Source: Bostrychus sinensis (taxonomy: Eukaryota; Chordata; Actinopteri; Gobiiformes; Eleotridae). Taken from it: a DNA stretch of 64,000 bases. The DNA lies in assembly GCA_020698575.1 (NCBI GenBank), contig CM036251.1:3313788-3377787 (forward strand). Reading direction: 5' to 3'. A model generated the notes under the pieces. The model was given only the letters and a program-made list of their open reading frames with translations. It did no database searches and was not told where the DNA came from. Position numbers and translations under genes: made by a program. Positions 26,001 to 38,000 of the stretch are shown here, piece by piece (positions within the stretch are counted from its first letter, which is position 1; the number at the start of each line of letters is the position of its first letter).

Positions 26001-29000
26001 TGAGGAAGCACTGGGTTGGGAGACTTTATTCACACTTGATGGACTAAATTTTGTCTTTTTGTGTGGTTTTAATTGATGTTATGGACCTAATTAATGAAAT
26101 AAAGAAATAAAAAATAAAAAGTTGTCCAGGTTAAACTGTTCTGTATATCCATGTTCATGTGTCTCTCTCTTCAGGACACCCTCAGTCCAGTCTGCCTCTG
26201 GATGAAGAGCCATGGCCGAGCCGAGCTGTGCAGATGTCTCTAAAATCCAGCGGGACTTATGCACCAGAGGAGGAGGTCAGGAGGAAGGTACAGATGTCCT
26301 TCCTCAAACTACACTGAACAAAAATATAAACGCAACACTTTTGCTTTTGCTCCCATTTTTCATGAGATGAACTCAAAGATCTGAAACGTTTTCTACATAC
26401 ACAAAATAACCATATCTCTCAAATATTGTTCACAAATCTGTCAAATCTGTGATAGTGAGCACTTCTCCTTTGCCGAGATAATCCATCCCTCCTCACAGGT
26501 GTGCCATATCCAGATGCTGATGAGACAGCATGATTATTGCACAGGTGTGCCGCAGACTGGCCACAATAAAAGGCCACTCTGAAATGTGCAGTTTAATCAC
26601 ACAGCACAATGCCACAGATGTCGCAAGTTTTGAGGGAGCGTGCAATTGGCTGCTGACGGCAGGAATGTCCACCAGAGCTGTTGCTCGTGAATTGAATGTT
26701 CATTTCTCTACCATAAGCCGTCTCCAAAGGCGTTTCAGAGAATTTGGCAGTACATCCAACCAGCCTCACAACCACAGACGACGTGTAACCACACCAGCCC
26801 AGGACCTCCACATCCAGCATGTTCACCTCCAAGATCTGAGACCAGCCACTCGGACAGCTGCTGAAACAATCGGTTTGCATAACCAAAGAATTTCTGCACA
26901 AACTGTCAGAAACCGTCTCAGGGAAGCTCATCTGCAGCTCATCTGCAGCTCGTCGTCCTTATCGGGGTCTCGACCTGACTCCAGGTCGTCGTCGTAACCG
27001 ACTTGAGTGGGCAAATGCTCACATGCGATGGCGCCTGGCTCGTTGGAGAGGTGTTCTCTTCATGGATGAATCCCGGTTTACACTTTTCAGGGCAGATGGC
27101 AGACGGCATGTGTGGCGTCGTGTGGGTGAGCGGTTTTCTGATGTCACTGTTGTGGATCGAGTGGCCCATGGTGGCGGCGGGGTTATGGTATGGGCAGGCG
27201 TATGTTATGGACGAAGAACACAGATGCATTTTATTGATGGCATTTTGAATGCACAGAGATATCGTGACGAGATCCTGAGGCCCATTGTTGTGCCATACAT
27301 CCAACAACATCACCTCATGCTGCAGCGTGATAATGCACGACCCCATGTTGCAAGGATCTGTACACAATTCTTGGAAGCTGAAAACATCCCAGTTCTTGCA
27401 TGGCCAGCATACTCACCAGACATGAGTCACCCATTGAGCATGTTTGGGATGCTCTGGATCGGCGAATACGACAGCGTGTTCCAGGTCCTACCAATATTCA
27501 GCAACTTCGCACAGCCATTGAAGAGGAGTGGACCAACATTCCACAGGCCACAATCAACACCTGATCAACTCTATGCGAAGGAGATGTGTTGCACTGCATG
27601 AGGCCAATGGTGGTCACACCAGATACTGACTGGAGTCCCCAGACCTCCCAGTAAACCCCCCCAGTAAAACAAAACTGTATGTTTCAGAGTGGCCTTTTAT
27701 TGTGGCCAGTCTGAGGCACACCTGTGCAATAATCATGCTGTCTCATTAGCATCTGGATATGGCACACCTGTGAGGAGGGATGGATTATATCGGCAAAGGA
27801 GAAGTGCTCACTATCACAGATTTGACAGATTTGTGAACAATATTTGAGAGATATGGTTATTTTGTGTATGTAGAAAAAGTTTCAGATCTTTGAGTTCATC
27901 TCATGAAAAATGGGAGCAAAAGCAAAAGTGTTGCGTTTATATTTTTGTTCAGTGTACAATCAAATCTACTGTTTCTACGTCATTACATCTGTGACTGAGA
28001 CCAATCATTTAAAACTATTACCCTCTGAGAGCTTTGTGCAAAACAATAACAACATACGATGATTATCTTCCAATAATGGCTCAAAGCGTTATACTTTTAT
28101 ACATATTTTTCACATCTAGAACAGCAGGATGTTTTACAGCCTTTAAAAAAATATGAAAATGTTTTTAATAAGTAACAGGTGAAGAGACCAGGAAAGGGGC
28201 AGCTGAGTGTTGCACAGAAGCAGTGATGTATGATGTCATTTTACTACAAAATAAAAAATAGCTGTGAGGAATCAGTGGAAACAGAGCTGTACACTGTTTT
28301 TTTTTTGGATGAATGAATGAGAGCAGCTTGGATGTAGAGGGCTGGTTGATTGGTCAGTGCTGCCTGCAGTGGGCAGAGGTACAACTCCAGGTATGTTTTT
28401 GACAAGGGAAGATTAAAACATGGTAGAAAGCTCAAAAAACATAGATTTTGCATAATATATCCCCTTTAAGGCAGGACTGTGAACTAAGGTTTGCACTTGT
28501 TACTCTGGTGTTACTTTTATATTTCAGAGAGAAAAGTATTTAGTATTGAATTGAATAAACAGCGTCCATCTAATACAATGTTGATGAATATTTTGATGAC
28601 AATAATGACTTGGAAAAAATTGGTAAAAGTTACATTTTCCCTAGAAATTACTCAAGTAAAGTACACAAAAGGCTGGACTAAGTTAGTAAAAATAAAAGAT
28701 CAAATTGATGTGTTATTAATTTTATACAAAGCCCAAAAAAAGACTGCAAATAAATTTTAAGGATACAGTACATACGTTTATTTATTTTTTTTTCAGATTG
28801 AATTCTTTGAACGACAGATGAGGAACAGGGAACGAGAGCTGGAGCTTCAGAAGGCACAGTACGACGCCAAATGTAAGTATTTTTGTTGAGTTTTACATTT
28901 TTTACATCCTAAAAAGTCCAAAGGAAATTAAAATATTAATCATATTAATCTTTCTGTTCGCTTGCCGACAGTGGAGGAGCAGTCCAAAGTGCGGTCTGAC

Positions 29001-32000
29001 CTGGAGGCCGCCCTGAAGGACGTGCTGCAGTTCCTAAAGATCAGTAAAGACTCTCCATCTGAGGCTGCTCTGTTACAGATCCCTTCTCTGGAGAAACTGG
29101 CCAACGTGAGTAAAACATAACACGGATAACATCATGATCATAATCTCCCTATAGTTTTTCTTCTGAAGTCCTCTTTGAGTTGATTAGAAAATATCCAGAC
29201 TTCTGCAGGGTATGATCAAGGTTTTATAAGTATTCAAAAGGTTTTACATTTGGTGGAGTAAAAATCAAGGCTTTAAAAGTATTATATTTAATGGACAGAT
29301 ATTACATTTTCTTCACATACTGTATAAAAAAGCAAGCTTTGGTTTTCATGCTCCGGTCTTTCAAGTTATCATCCTCGTTCTGATGTTACAAGAGAAGTGT
29401 CAGAAGTTTCTTAGCAAAGTTAAGTGGGTCTGAACCCCTCACATTCAGACCTATTGCTGCCAAAATCACTCAGACCTGATCAGTGATTTTACCCAAAAAA
29501 TGTGAGGGTATTGTATATTTTGTTTCTCTGCTCTTTTTGCTAAAAAATGAGGATGGTTGGATGTGAGTAGAAGTAGGATGGGTTGTCATTACTGAGTGAT
29601 AGTTGGTTCCAGGGCCAGACCAGTTGAGAACCACTGACATAAAGCAACTATTGGCATTTAAGGAAAAAAAACATGCATAAAAAGTAAGGGTGCTCCGATC
29701 GATCGGCAGCGATCGGTGATGGGCTGATCATGGCCAAAAATAGGTAAAATGAGCCGATCGAATTACAACAAACACTTGAGGCTCTCACATTTACTGTCCT
29801 GCAACTCAGGTTTGATTAAACAGCAGTAGCGTTATTCTAGCAGTGTTTTTAAGTTAAGCCCTAGTTATAACTAATACAAATCTGCCCTGGAGGCGCTGCT
29901 TTGTGTCCCCGCTGTGTCCCCGCCTGCTCCTGGAGCGCACGGGACAGAACTGAGGCGCAGCAGTGCGTGGATTTGCAAACGCCAACGCAAATAGAGCTAG
30001 AGCTAACCCGCTAACAGTTACGTTAAAAGCACCAAGAAAGTTCAGAGTTCCTGTTTCTTGTTACGTGGAGAAAACTGCGTTTTGTGGCTTAAACTGCACC
30101 AAATGGCTGCTGATGGAAAGAGAAAGTAAAAAGGCAGCCCATGTGTCCGTGTGTCTGAGAGGAGCACCTTTCATCGTTGTCTTCTCTGCTCTTGTGCACG
30201 TTTTCTTCATTCAGACGTTGTCAGACCTGGCAGCAGGAGCTGTCTGCTCTTTAGTCCACTGTGTTTCAACCTGGTTTGGCTGCGCGTTACGCGGACACAG
30301 GCGCTGCACCCGCGGACTCGCACTAAAGACACCAATTAAGAACAGCTGATTTTTACATCAGCGGAGCATTCAAACAAAGCCACACAGACACTGGGCACAC
30401 ATTAAAGGCCGATAATGCAACAAAACCTCTTCTAAAACAAAATAAGTAGAAGTTTGTTGTACTTTTACATTTACAAAAACTACAGTATTTTTCAAGTGGA
30501 AATGATAATAGTCCGCATACGTTACATTACTACATTGAAGACCATATGATCGGTATCGGCCATGATTGGTATCGGCCGATCACAGCAAAGGCTGATCGGT
30601 GATCGGCCTCAAAAACCCTGATCGAAGCACCCTTAATAAAAAGCAGTGTTTCCCGACCAGGGGCACTCTGCAGGGTGCACTTGGAATTATGAAGAAAATT
30701 TATGAAAGACAAGCTCAAGTGTCTCATTGACTGATGACAAGAGGGTGAAACAGCTAAAGAATATTATATAAAAAGTTTTTTAAATTACATGTTTAGTAAT
30801 ATTTTTTAAGATTTTATTGATTTGTTTTAATCAGCTTTATTTTGAACATAAAACATACAGTAAAATAAGTAAATGTAATAGTTTATATTGCTATATTTTA
30901 TATTTTTATTTTAAAAGTAGGGAGATTATTAATTTTGTTTTTTTATCTTGAATTTGAGATTAAATAAAATAGAAGAATGTATGAGTGAGGGGTACTCATT
31001 GTATGAAAAAAAGCCCACAAGACAAAAAAGATTGTAAGCCACTGCTCTAAAGCAAGTCTGATAATATTTTCTTGTATAATCCTGTTAAATACTACTCCCA
31101 CTGTGACCAAATACAATTTTAATGCTTATATATTTCTTAAAAATGTTTCTGTCAAAACACAGCCATAAAGCCAACATAATGTGGGTCCTGACCATTTATC
31201 AGAAAATCATCTTTTATTGTAAAATTTGTAAAACCAACAAGCATCACATTTCTAAAGATCATAGATCAGTGATGAAAGTCATGTGTGATCCAGCATCAAA
31301 CATCAGCAGAGTATCACAGTTTTTAATACAGAGCGTAAATAATAATAATAAACCAGGATTTGTGACGCTAATGTTCGGATTAGTTAAACTTTTTATGCAC
31401 AAATTCTTAGAAAGATTTCCTAGATTGTTGTCATGTAATGTCTTTGGTCTGAGTGCCCATGACTGTGCAGAGAACAATAGCCATTATTTTAAAGCAGTTA
31501 TTCAAGTTTTTATGAGTTTGCTTGTCACATAGCAACTTAATTCACAACAAAGAGGGATAAGGAAGATGTGTAGGTGTTTTAGCACATGATTTTAGAGGGG
31601 AGGATGGTCAAATAGTGGTAAATATGTGCAAAATATGATGTGGTTTGCTGTTTAGTTTTTTTTTTTAGTTTATTTTTGATGTGAAATTACCAGAGAAAAG
31701 TCAGAGATGTCCAACGCTGAAGGAGGAAGCAGGAAGATCCAGGTGGGAGCCAGATGATGAGTTTAATGCCATACATATGATTATACAGAGACAGTTTGAT
31801 TTGTGTCACATTTCCCTTAAGGCTGTTCATATGTTTTTATGTTGTCCTTTTTTTTACCTTAGCATACTGTATATAATGTAAACAAAACGTTTGGTGACTT
31901 ATGCTGCGGCTCTGATGTAGCAACGCTGATGTGGATGGACAAAAACCTTTAAACGATGATGCACTGTGCGTTCAATGGCTGGTCACGGAATTACTAATCA

Positions 32001-35000
32001 ATGTTAAATAAATTACGAATGAATTAAAATAAATTACTAATAATGCATTGCCTAGGAATGCATTGCCTAGTTCCATTAATAATAACAGTAGTAAACATCA
32101 ATTCAAACTCCTTTTGAAGAGACATCTTCTCTTTGAACAGATCTCTGCGGCTGCTGAACATTAAAGTTACACTGTGTAAGATTCCCGGTCTTGCGCCTCT
32201 AGAGGCCACAGGTGCCACTGCACCGTCGCAAAACGTAAACACTAGGGCCCCTCCTCCTCCTGAAACTGTGCGAGCGTGCGTCTATTTCCATCATTGTTTC
32301 AACTTTAGTTGACCTGCTGCTACCTTTGGAAGTTTGGACTGGATCTTCTATAGAGTTAGCGCTAGCGTTAGCTTATCAACAAATATCGCGCAATGGTCGC
32401 AGTAAAAACAACTAATAACTGTATGAAAAAGCACGTTCTAAAGAAAAAATAAAGAGGCTAATTTACCTGCCCAACAATAAAGAAGCAAAAACGTGATCCG
32501 ATTTGCAGCCTTCTCTGTCTCTCATCTGACGCCAGCGAGCAAAAGTCTGTCCGATGTTGACTCCTGTCTGTGATCTGGTGCGGTCCCTTTCACATTTTCT
32601 TTTTCTTGCCTCGTCCGACATTGTCTTTATCTTCTTGTGTCCTTCGGCCCTGACGAACTGGCGAAAATAACAACGCTAAAAGTAGCTTCATGGTTATACC
32701 TGTGCCTCAAGTCGTTCCCTGTCACGTGACTCTTCCTCAACAGCGGCCAAGTTGCGAGGGCGGTTTCTCAGTACAGAAGCCCCGCTCGGAGCAACAGATC
32801 GCACCTCAGGCCTTATAATCGCTCAAAAAATCACAAAAACAAGTCAGTATGCCCCACATATTTAGAAGAAAAGTTACACAGTGTAACTTTAACTAAGGCC
32901 ATTTTTGTTTTCATTCATCCATAATAACATGATTGGATGTGTATTACTATAGTGCTAATAATTAATACCAATGAGTTATGCTATCTCTCTATTTTTTTTT
33001 CTACATAAACTAGGTCCCATGTGTCTTTTTTTTAGTTTTTTTGTTTGTATGTTTTTGTATTGTTTGTTTATTAGTCTTTTTTGTGTTGTGATCATTGTGT
33101 GAGTCTGTGGTGATAATGTACTGTGTGAGTAGCAGGTTGGGATTGACTCCAGGAAGAGTTGCTGTGCTTAGTTACAGCTAATGGAGATCTAAATGAATGA
33201 AATGAAATGAGAGACAATATATTGTTTATTGAGAGGCTAAAGAGAAAACCTACTATTTATAATAAAAATGTAAGAACTGCCCCATTGTTAGTTGCTTTGG
33301 GCTCCTAACAATATTAGACTTAAAATGCTTAAAGGTGCTGTAAGCCGCAGCACTCGTACTGGTTTGAAAACGGTACTGCAGTCTAAATCAGAAGAATGGT
33401 CTCTTTTCTGATTGGACGATTGGCGATGCAGTTTTAGAACCAAAACAAAATTGTAAACAAAAACTTGGCCCTCATGTAAAATATATTTTTAACTGTAAAT
33501 ATCTTAACTATGCCATTGTTATCAGTAAAACTAGTATTTGATTTAAGCATGTTTACATCATATCTTGGGACACATTTTTATGAAAAAAAAAAATACTGCT
33601 CATAGCACCTTTAAAATAAGATTTAGTGTCCAAATGTAAAATTCTAAACCATAGGAGATGTATTGAGCTATTGTAGTTAGGGCTGCACAATATATCGCAA
33701 AATTATCACAATATCAGCAAACGCAATATCCGTATCGCAAGAATCTAAATATATCACAATAACGCTGTGGTCTCCATCTGACAGAGATTTACACTGAAGA
33801 ATCATTTTCCACCAGAGCCTTAAAAGAACATGTGTTGTGACTAAATAAAAATGTTTAAAAAGTCCAGTTTTAGTGGTAATTTAATTAATTTAGTCACAGC
33901 TTAGCCTTGTTTTATTCCTGGTTTAGTCTGTGTTAAGTTTTGATTTTGTGGCTGTTTTGACTTGTAAATACAGGAACTTACATTTTTGTGAAATGTAGTA
34001 AATTTAACTTACTATGTTCGAAAAGTAGGCTCTATTTTCAAATATTGCAATAATATTGTTACCGCAATTTTCTTCATAGTTACCGAATATCGCATGTTTT
34101 CTCCATATTGTGCAGCCCTAATTGTATTTATATAACATTACATCAACTTGTCACAAAAGATGTTGGTATTTACTTCTGTGCTTAAGTCGCCGTTTCGATT
34201 CTGGCTTGAAAAACTTAAGCCTCTGAAATGTTTTTAAAAAGTTTTAGATCATATAATAACTTTTTGTTTTCTAATGTTTCATGTTTTTAGTCCTCAGATG
34301 TGAAGAGCTCACAGTCCTTGCTCCAGTCCCACCTTCACCAGCTGGTCGGTCGGAACGAGGAGCTGAGGCTGGAGCTGAAGAAGTCCAGAGAGGAGGCAAC
34401 GAGCAGCTTCGGACAACTGGCTACGGCCAAAGAGAAGGTAAACGACGGCCCGCCACTGCCCCAGCTGGGGATTCACTCCATTAGAAAAGTATATTCTGTG
34501 TATGCAGCAACTCCAGCAGAATAAAATTGTGAGAGTAATGTTTTAATACACAACTTGTTTTACAGTGGCAAAGTGGTTAGCGTTCTGTGAAGAGTTTGGA
34601 TGTTCTCTCTGTGCTTTGGTGGGTTCTCTCAGGTTTCCTCCATCAACCTAAAACATGCACAACAGGCTAATCGTCCAGCTGAGTACTCCTGGACCCATTT
34701 TAAGTTGTGCCCTGCTCGATTTAACCACAGAGCTACATTATGTGGAAACAGTGTAATCAAGGCATGATCATCATCAAAATCTGGTCCGGTGTGGTACAGG
34801 TCCCATCGGTGGTACGTGGGCTTCTTCTTGTGGTACTAAGGAGTCTTTTGTAGTTCTAATTTCATTTCATTTAGAGACATTTTTTCCTGTTTTAGTACTG
34901 CTTTAGTTGTGGCTTTTGAATTTTAGATTCCTGCTTAGCCCTAGTTTGGTCCTAGTTTCACCCTTGTTTAGTCATGGTTTGGGCCTGGTTTAGTCATGGT

Positions 35001-38000
35001 TTTGTCCTGGTTTTGTCCTGGTTTTGTCTTAGTTTTGTCCCGGTTTTGTCTTTGTTTTGTCCTGGTATCGCTCTGGTTTCGCCCTTGTTTCATCCTAGTA
35101 TCGCCCTGGTTTCGTCCTGGGTTTGCCCTGGTTTTGTCCTGGTTTCGCCCTGGTTTCATCCTAGTATCGCCCTGGTTTCGCCCTGGTTTCGCCCTGGTTT
35201 CGTCCTGGTTTCGTCCTGGTTTCGTCCTGGTTTTGTCCTGGTTTCATCCTAGTTTCGTCCTGGTTTGGGCCTGGTTTTGTCCTGGTTTCTTCCTAGTATC
35301 GCCCTGGTTTCGCCCTGGTTTCGCCCTGGTTTCGCCCTGGTTTCGCCCTGGTTTCGTCCTGGTTTCGTCCTGGTTTCATCCTGGTTTCATCCTAGTATCG
35401 CCCTGGTTTCGTCCTGGTTTGGGCCTGGTTTTGTCCTGGTTTGGGCCTGGTTTTGTCCCAGTTTTGTCTAAGTTTTGTCCTGGTTTCTTCCTAGTATCAC
35501 CATGGTTTTGCCCTGGTTTTGTCTTGGTTTCATCCTGGATTTTACCTGAATTTGTTCTGAGGTGGTGCTTGTTCTGAAAGGTTTCACTCTTGAGTAAAAG
35601 AGTTCTTTTTGTCTTACTTTCCAGTAACGCTACAGGAAGCCACCATAGTTTATTTCCCTCCAGTTTACAACGTTGTCAGTTTTGTGTAGATGAACTTATA
35701 AAACAACGGGCCACTGGCAGCTCCTCAAAGCCCCGCGTAAAACCATATGGCAGCTCTGCGTCACACATTCATCTCTTTTTCAACCTCCACACACAACATT
35801 CACTTCATAAAACGCTTTACTTTTACAAATTGGCATCTTGAGAGTCGGTTTTATTTATGGACGACCATCCCTTTGAGACCAATTAGTCCCAGAACATTTC
35901 TTGGACCAGTTATGGCCTTCTCTTTTCAATGTGTTTTGCTCCTGTTTTGAATAATAATAAAAGCACCGTAAACAAGTCTGATTTAGAGCGGGGCTTGTTC
36001 GAATCAAACAGAATCATGCGGCGTCCAAAAACACAAAACACAATATGGCACTGTTTACTGCGCAACAGAACTTTTATTTAGATAAGACAGGAGTTTTTTG
36101 GAGAATTGTTTCTCAAATGCACCAAGGGTATTTTTGATTTATTTGGTGGCGTCTATCCACAGTTCAGCTGAAACATTTCCACCATGTGAATAGATGTAAA
36201 CTGAATATTTGTGTTGTGTTGGGGTTGTTTGTATCCTATCCTTGCATCATGTTAGTAATGAATGTATAAATGCTTAAAAGTGCTTCAGAGTTTATGTTCT
36301 CTGCTGAAGAGGACCACAAGCATGGAAAAGTTAAAGTAGCAAGTTAAAGCAGCATTTGCTGATCTCACAGGGTTACTACAGATTATCACACCTTCTACTG
36401 TTTGTAAACACCTTGAGTGCGTTTGTGTAGACGTGAATTGGAGACGACATTACTGTTTCTTTTTCCTGGCTAGCGTTGCCGTGTAAACGAACGCTAAAGC
36501 AGCTTGAACTCCAAGGCCATAGTCCTCAGGAAGGATGAGTGGGTGATGACCACAGCTTTGTTATGAGTTTTTAAAATTATTTTCCTCTGCAGGGTGTTTG
36601 CTTCCTTAGGCCTCAAACACTCTGTATTTGTCGCGTGTAGCTGCGTGTCAACAGAGACGCAAGGATGTTCACACCTGCTGCTAACTCACTGTCCATCAGC
36701 GCCAATAATCTTTAAATCATAAAAAATACACCAGCTACATGTAGTGCTGAGGGTGAACGTAAAAATATGACAATAAATGCATTTTTTAATCCATATTTTG
36801 GCTGAAAAATAGGCTTTTTTTTCTGGGATGCACAGGTGAGAGGCTAAGCTGGGCGCCGAAGTAAAAACAGCTCCGCAATTTGTTCACCAAATTCTGTAGA
36901 TGCGTCCAGTGTGTTTGAGGCCTTAGAGACAGGGTGAGGAGCTCTGTTACCCAGGGGGAGTTCAGAGTAATCTATCAGGACCCTCTTATCAACTACATTA
37001 CACTTAGACTTAGACTTTTATTGATCCGCAAGGGAAATTACTTGGTCAAGCTACACTACTGACATGGAATGAGCTAAAGTCCTGTGGTAGACTGCCCAGT
37101 TGTTACTCTGATGTCGCTTTTGTAACAACTATGACACAGCTAATTGTTTTAAATAAATTATATGTCATGACAAATAAACTGTATGTGTTTTATAGCCTAA
37201 GGCCCATACAGTGATTCTAATGGCATTGTTTTTATTGGAACTAAAGCTAATGCCCTTAAAATAATGTTCTTGCTGCAAATAATGCTCCTTCAGTCTAATA
37301 GACTTAATGGCAGTCAGACAGAGTCAGTTTTGTCCTACAAATGAGTAATTTTCAAAGATAATTTTTACTTCATCAGTGAGCAGAAAAATCAGAAAATAAG
37401 TCCAAAAGTCCCATAACATGTTCCAATTCACCGCTGGAAGTATTGACGTATTGATCTTGTTCTCTGTCTGTTTTCAGGTGACCCAGCTGCAGAGCGAGTT
37501 GGACCTGCTGAAGAAGTCCGGCTCCGCTGGTCTGGCCTTCAGACCTCTGTCTCTGCCTGCAGACCTGGAGCCCAGCAGCACAGAGGTCATCAGCTCCCTG
37601 AACGAGTACGCCGTCAGACTCCTGCAGGAGCTGAAAAACCAGGAGGAAATGAGCAACAAACTGGTGACAGCTTTAGAGGTATACAAAGAAAAGTTTGCCG
37701 TGATCAGCCACCAACAGGGACTGCTCTACAAGGAATATCTCAGGTGGGTTAGTTACTGCTGTTATTATTACAAAACTTTAAAGCCACATATAAACTTTTT
37801 TTTTTTTGTAGTGAGAAAGCAGCCTGGGAGAAGGAGAAGGAGACTTTTACAGAGACCAGGAACAAAATGGAGGAGCAGCAGCAGGTGGACGCTGTCAAAG
37901 TCAAAGAGTTTAATGTAAGTCACCTCATTATTTTACATTATATAAGCAGAGTGGTCAGTAAAATTCTGATGATCTCCTTTTGAGGTTTAATTGTGCTGGA

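Noticed and set aside
26593..27367. Minus-strand frames of 112 and 142 aa
   Set aside because: Both are antisense to the Tc1 transposase pseudogene.
29963..30349. 128-aa frame with hydrophobic segments
   Set aside because: Lies wholly inside a hAT-like element with exact target duplication and has no transposase or other motif.
31122..31532. 136-aa frame in intron 19
   Set aside because: AT-rich, no domain, overlapped by a frame on the other strand; fits chance.
34974..35577. Overlapping hydrophobic repeat ORFs suggesting a membrane protein
   Set aside because: They are the 11-bp GGTTTCGCCCT array in different frames, without start context, domains or splice links.
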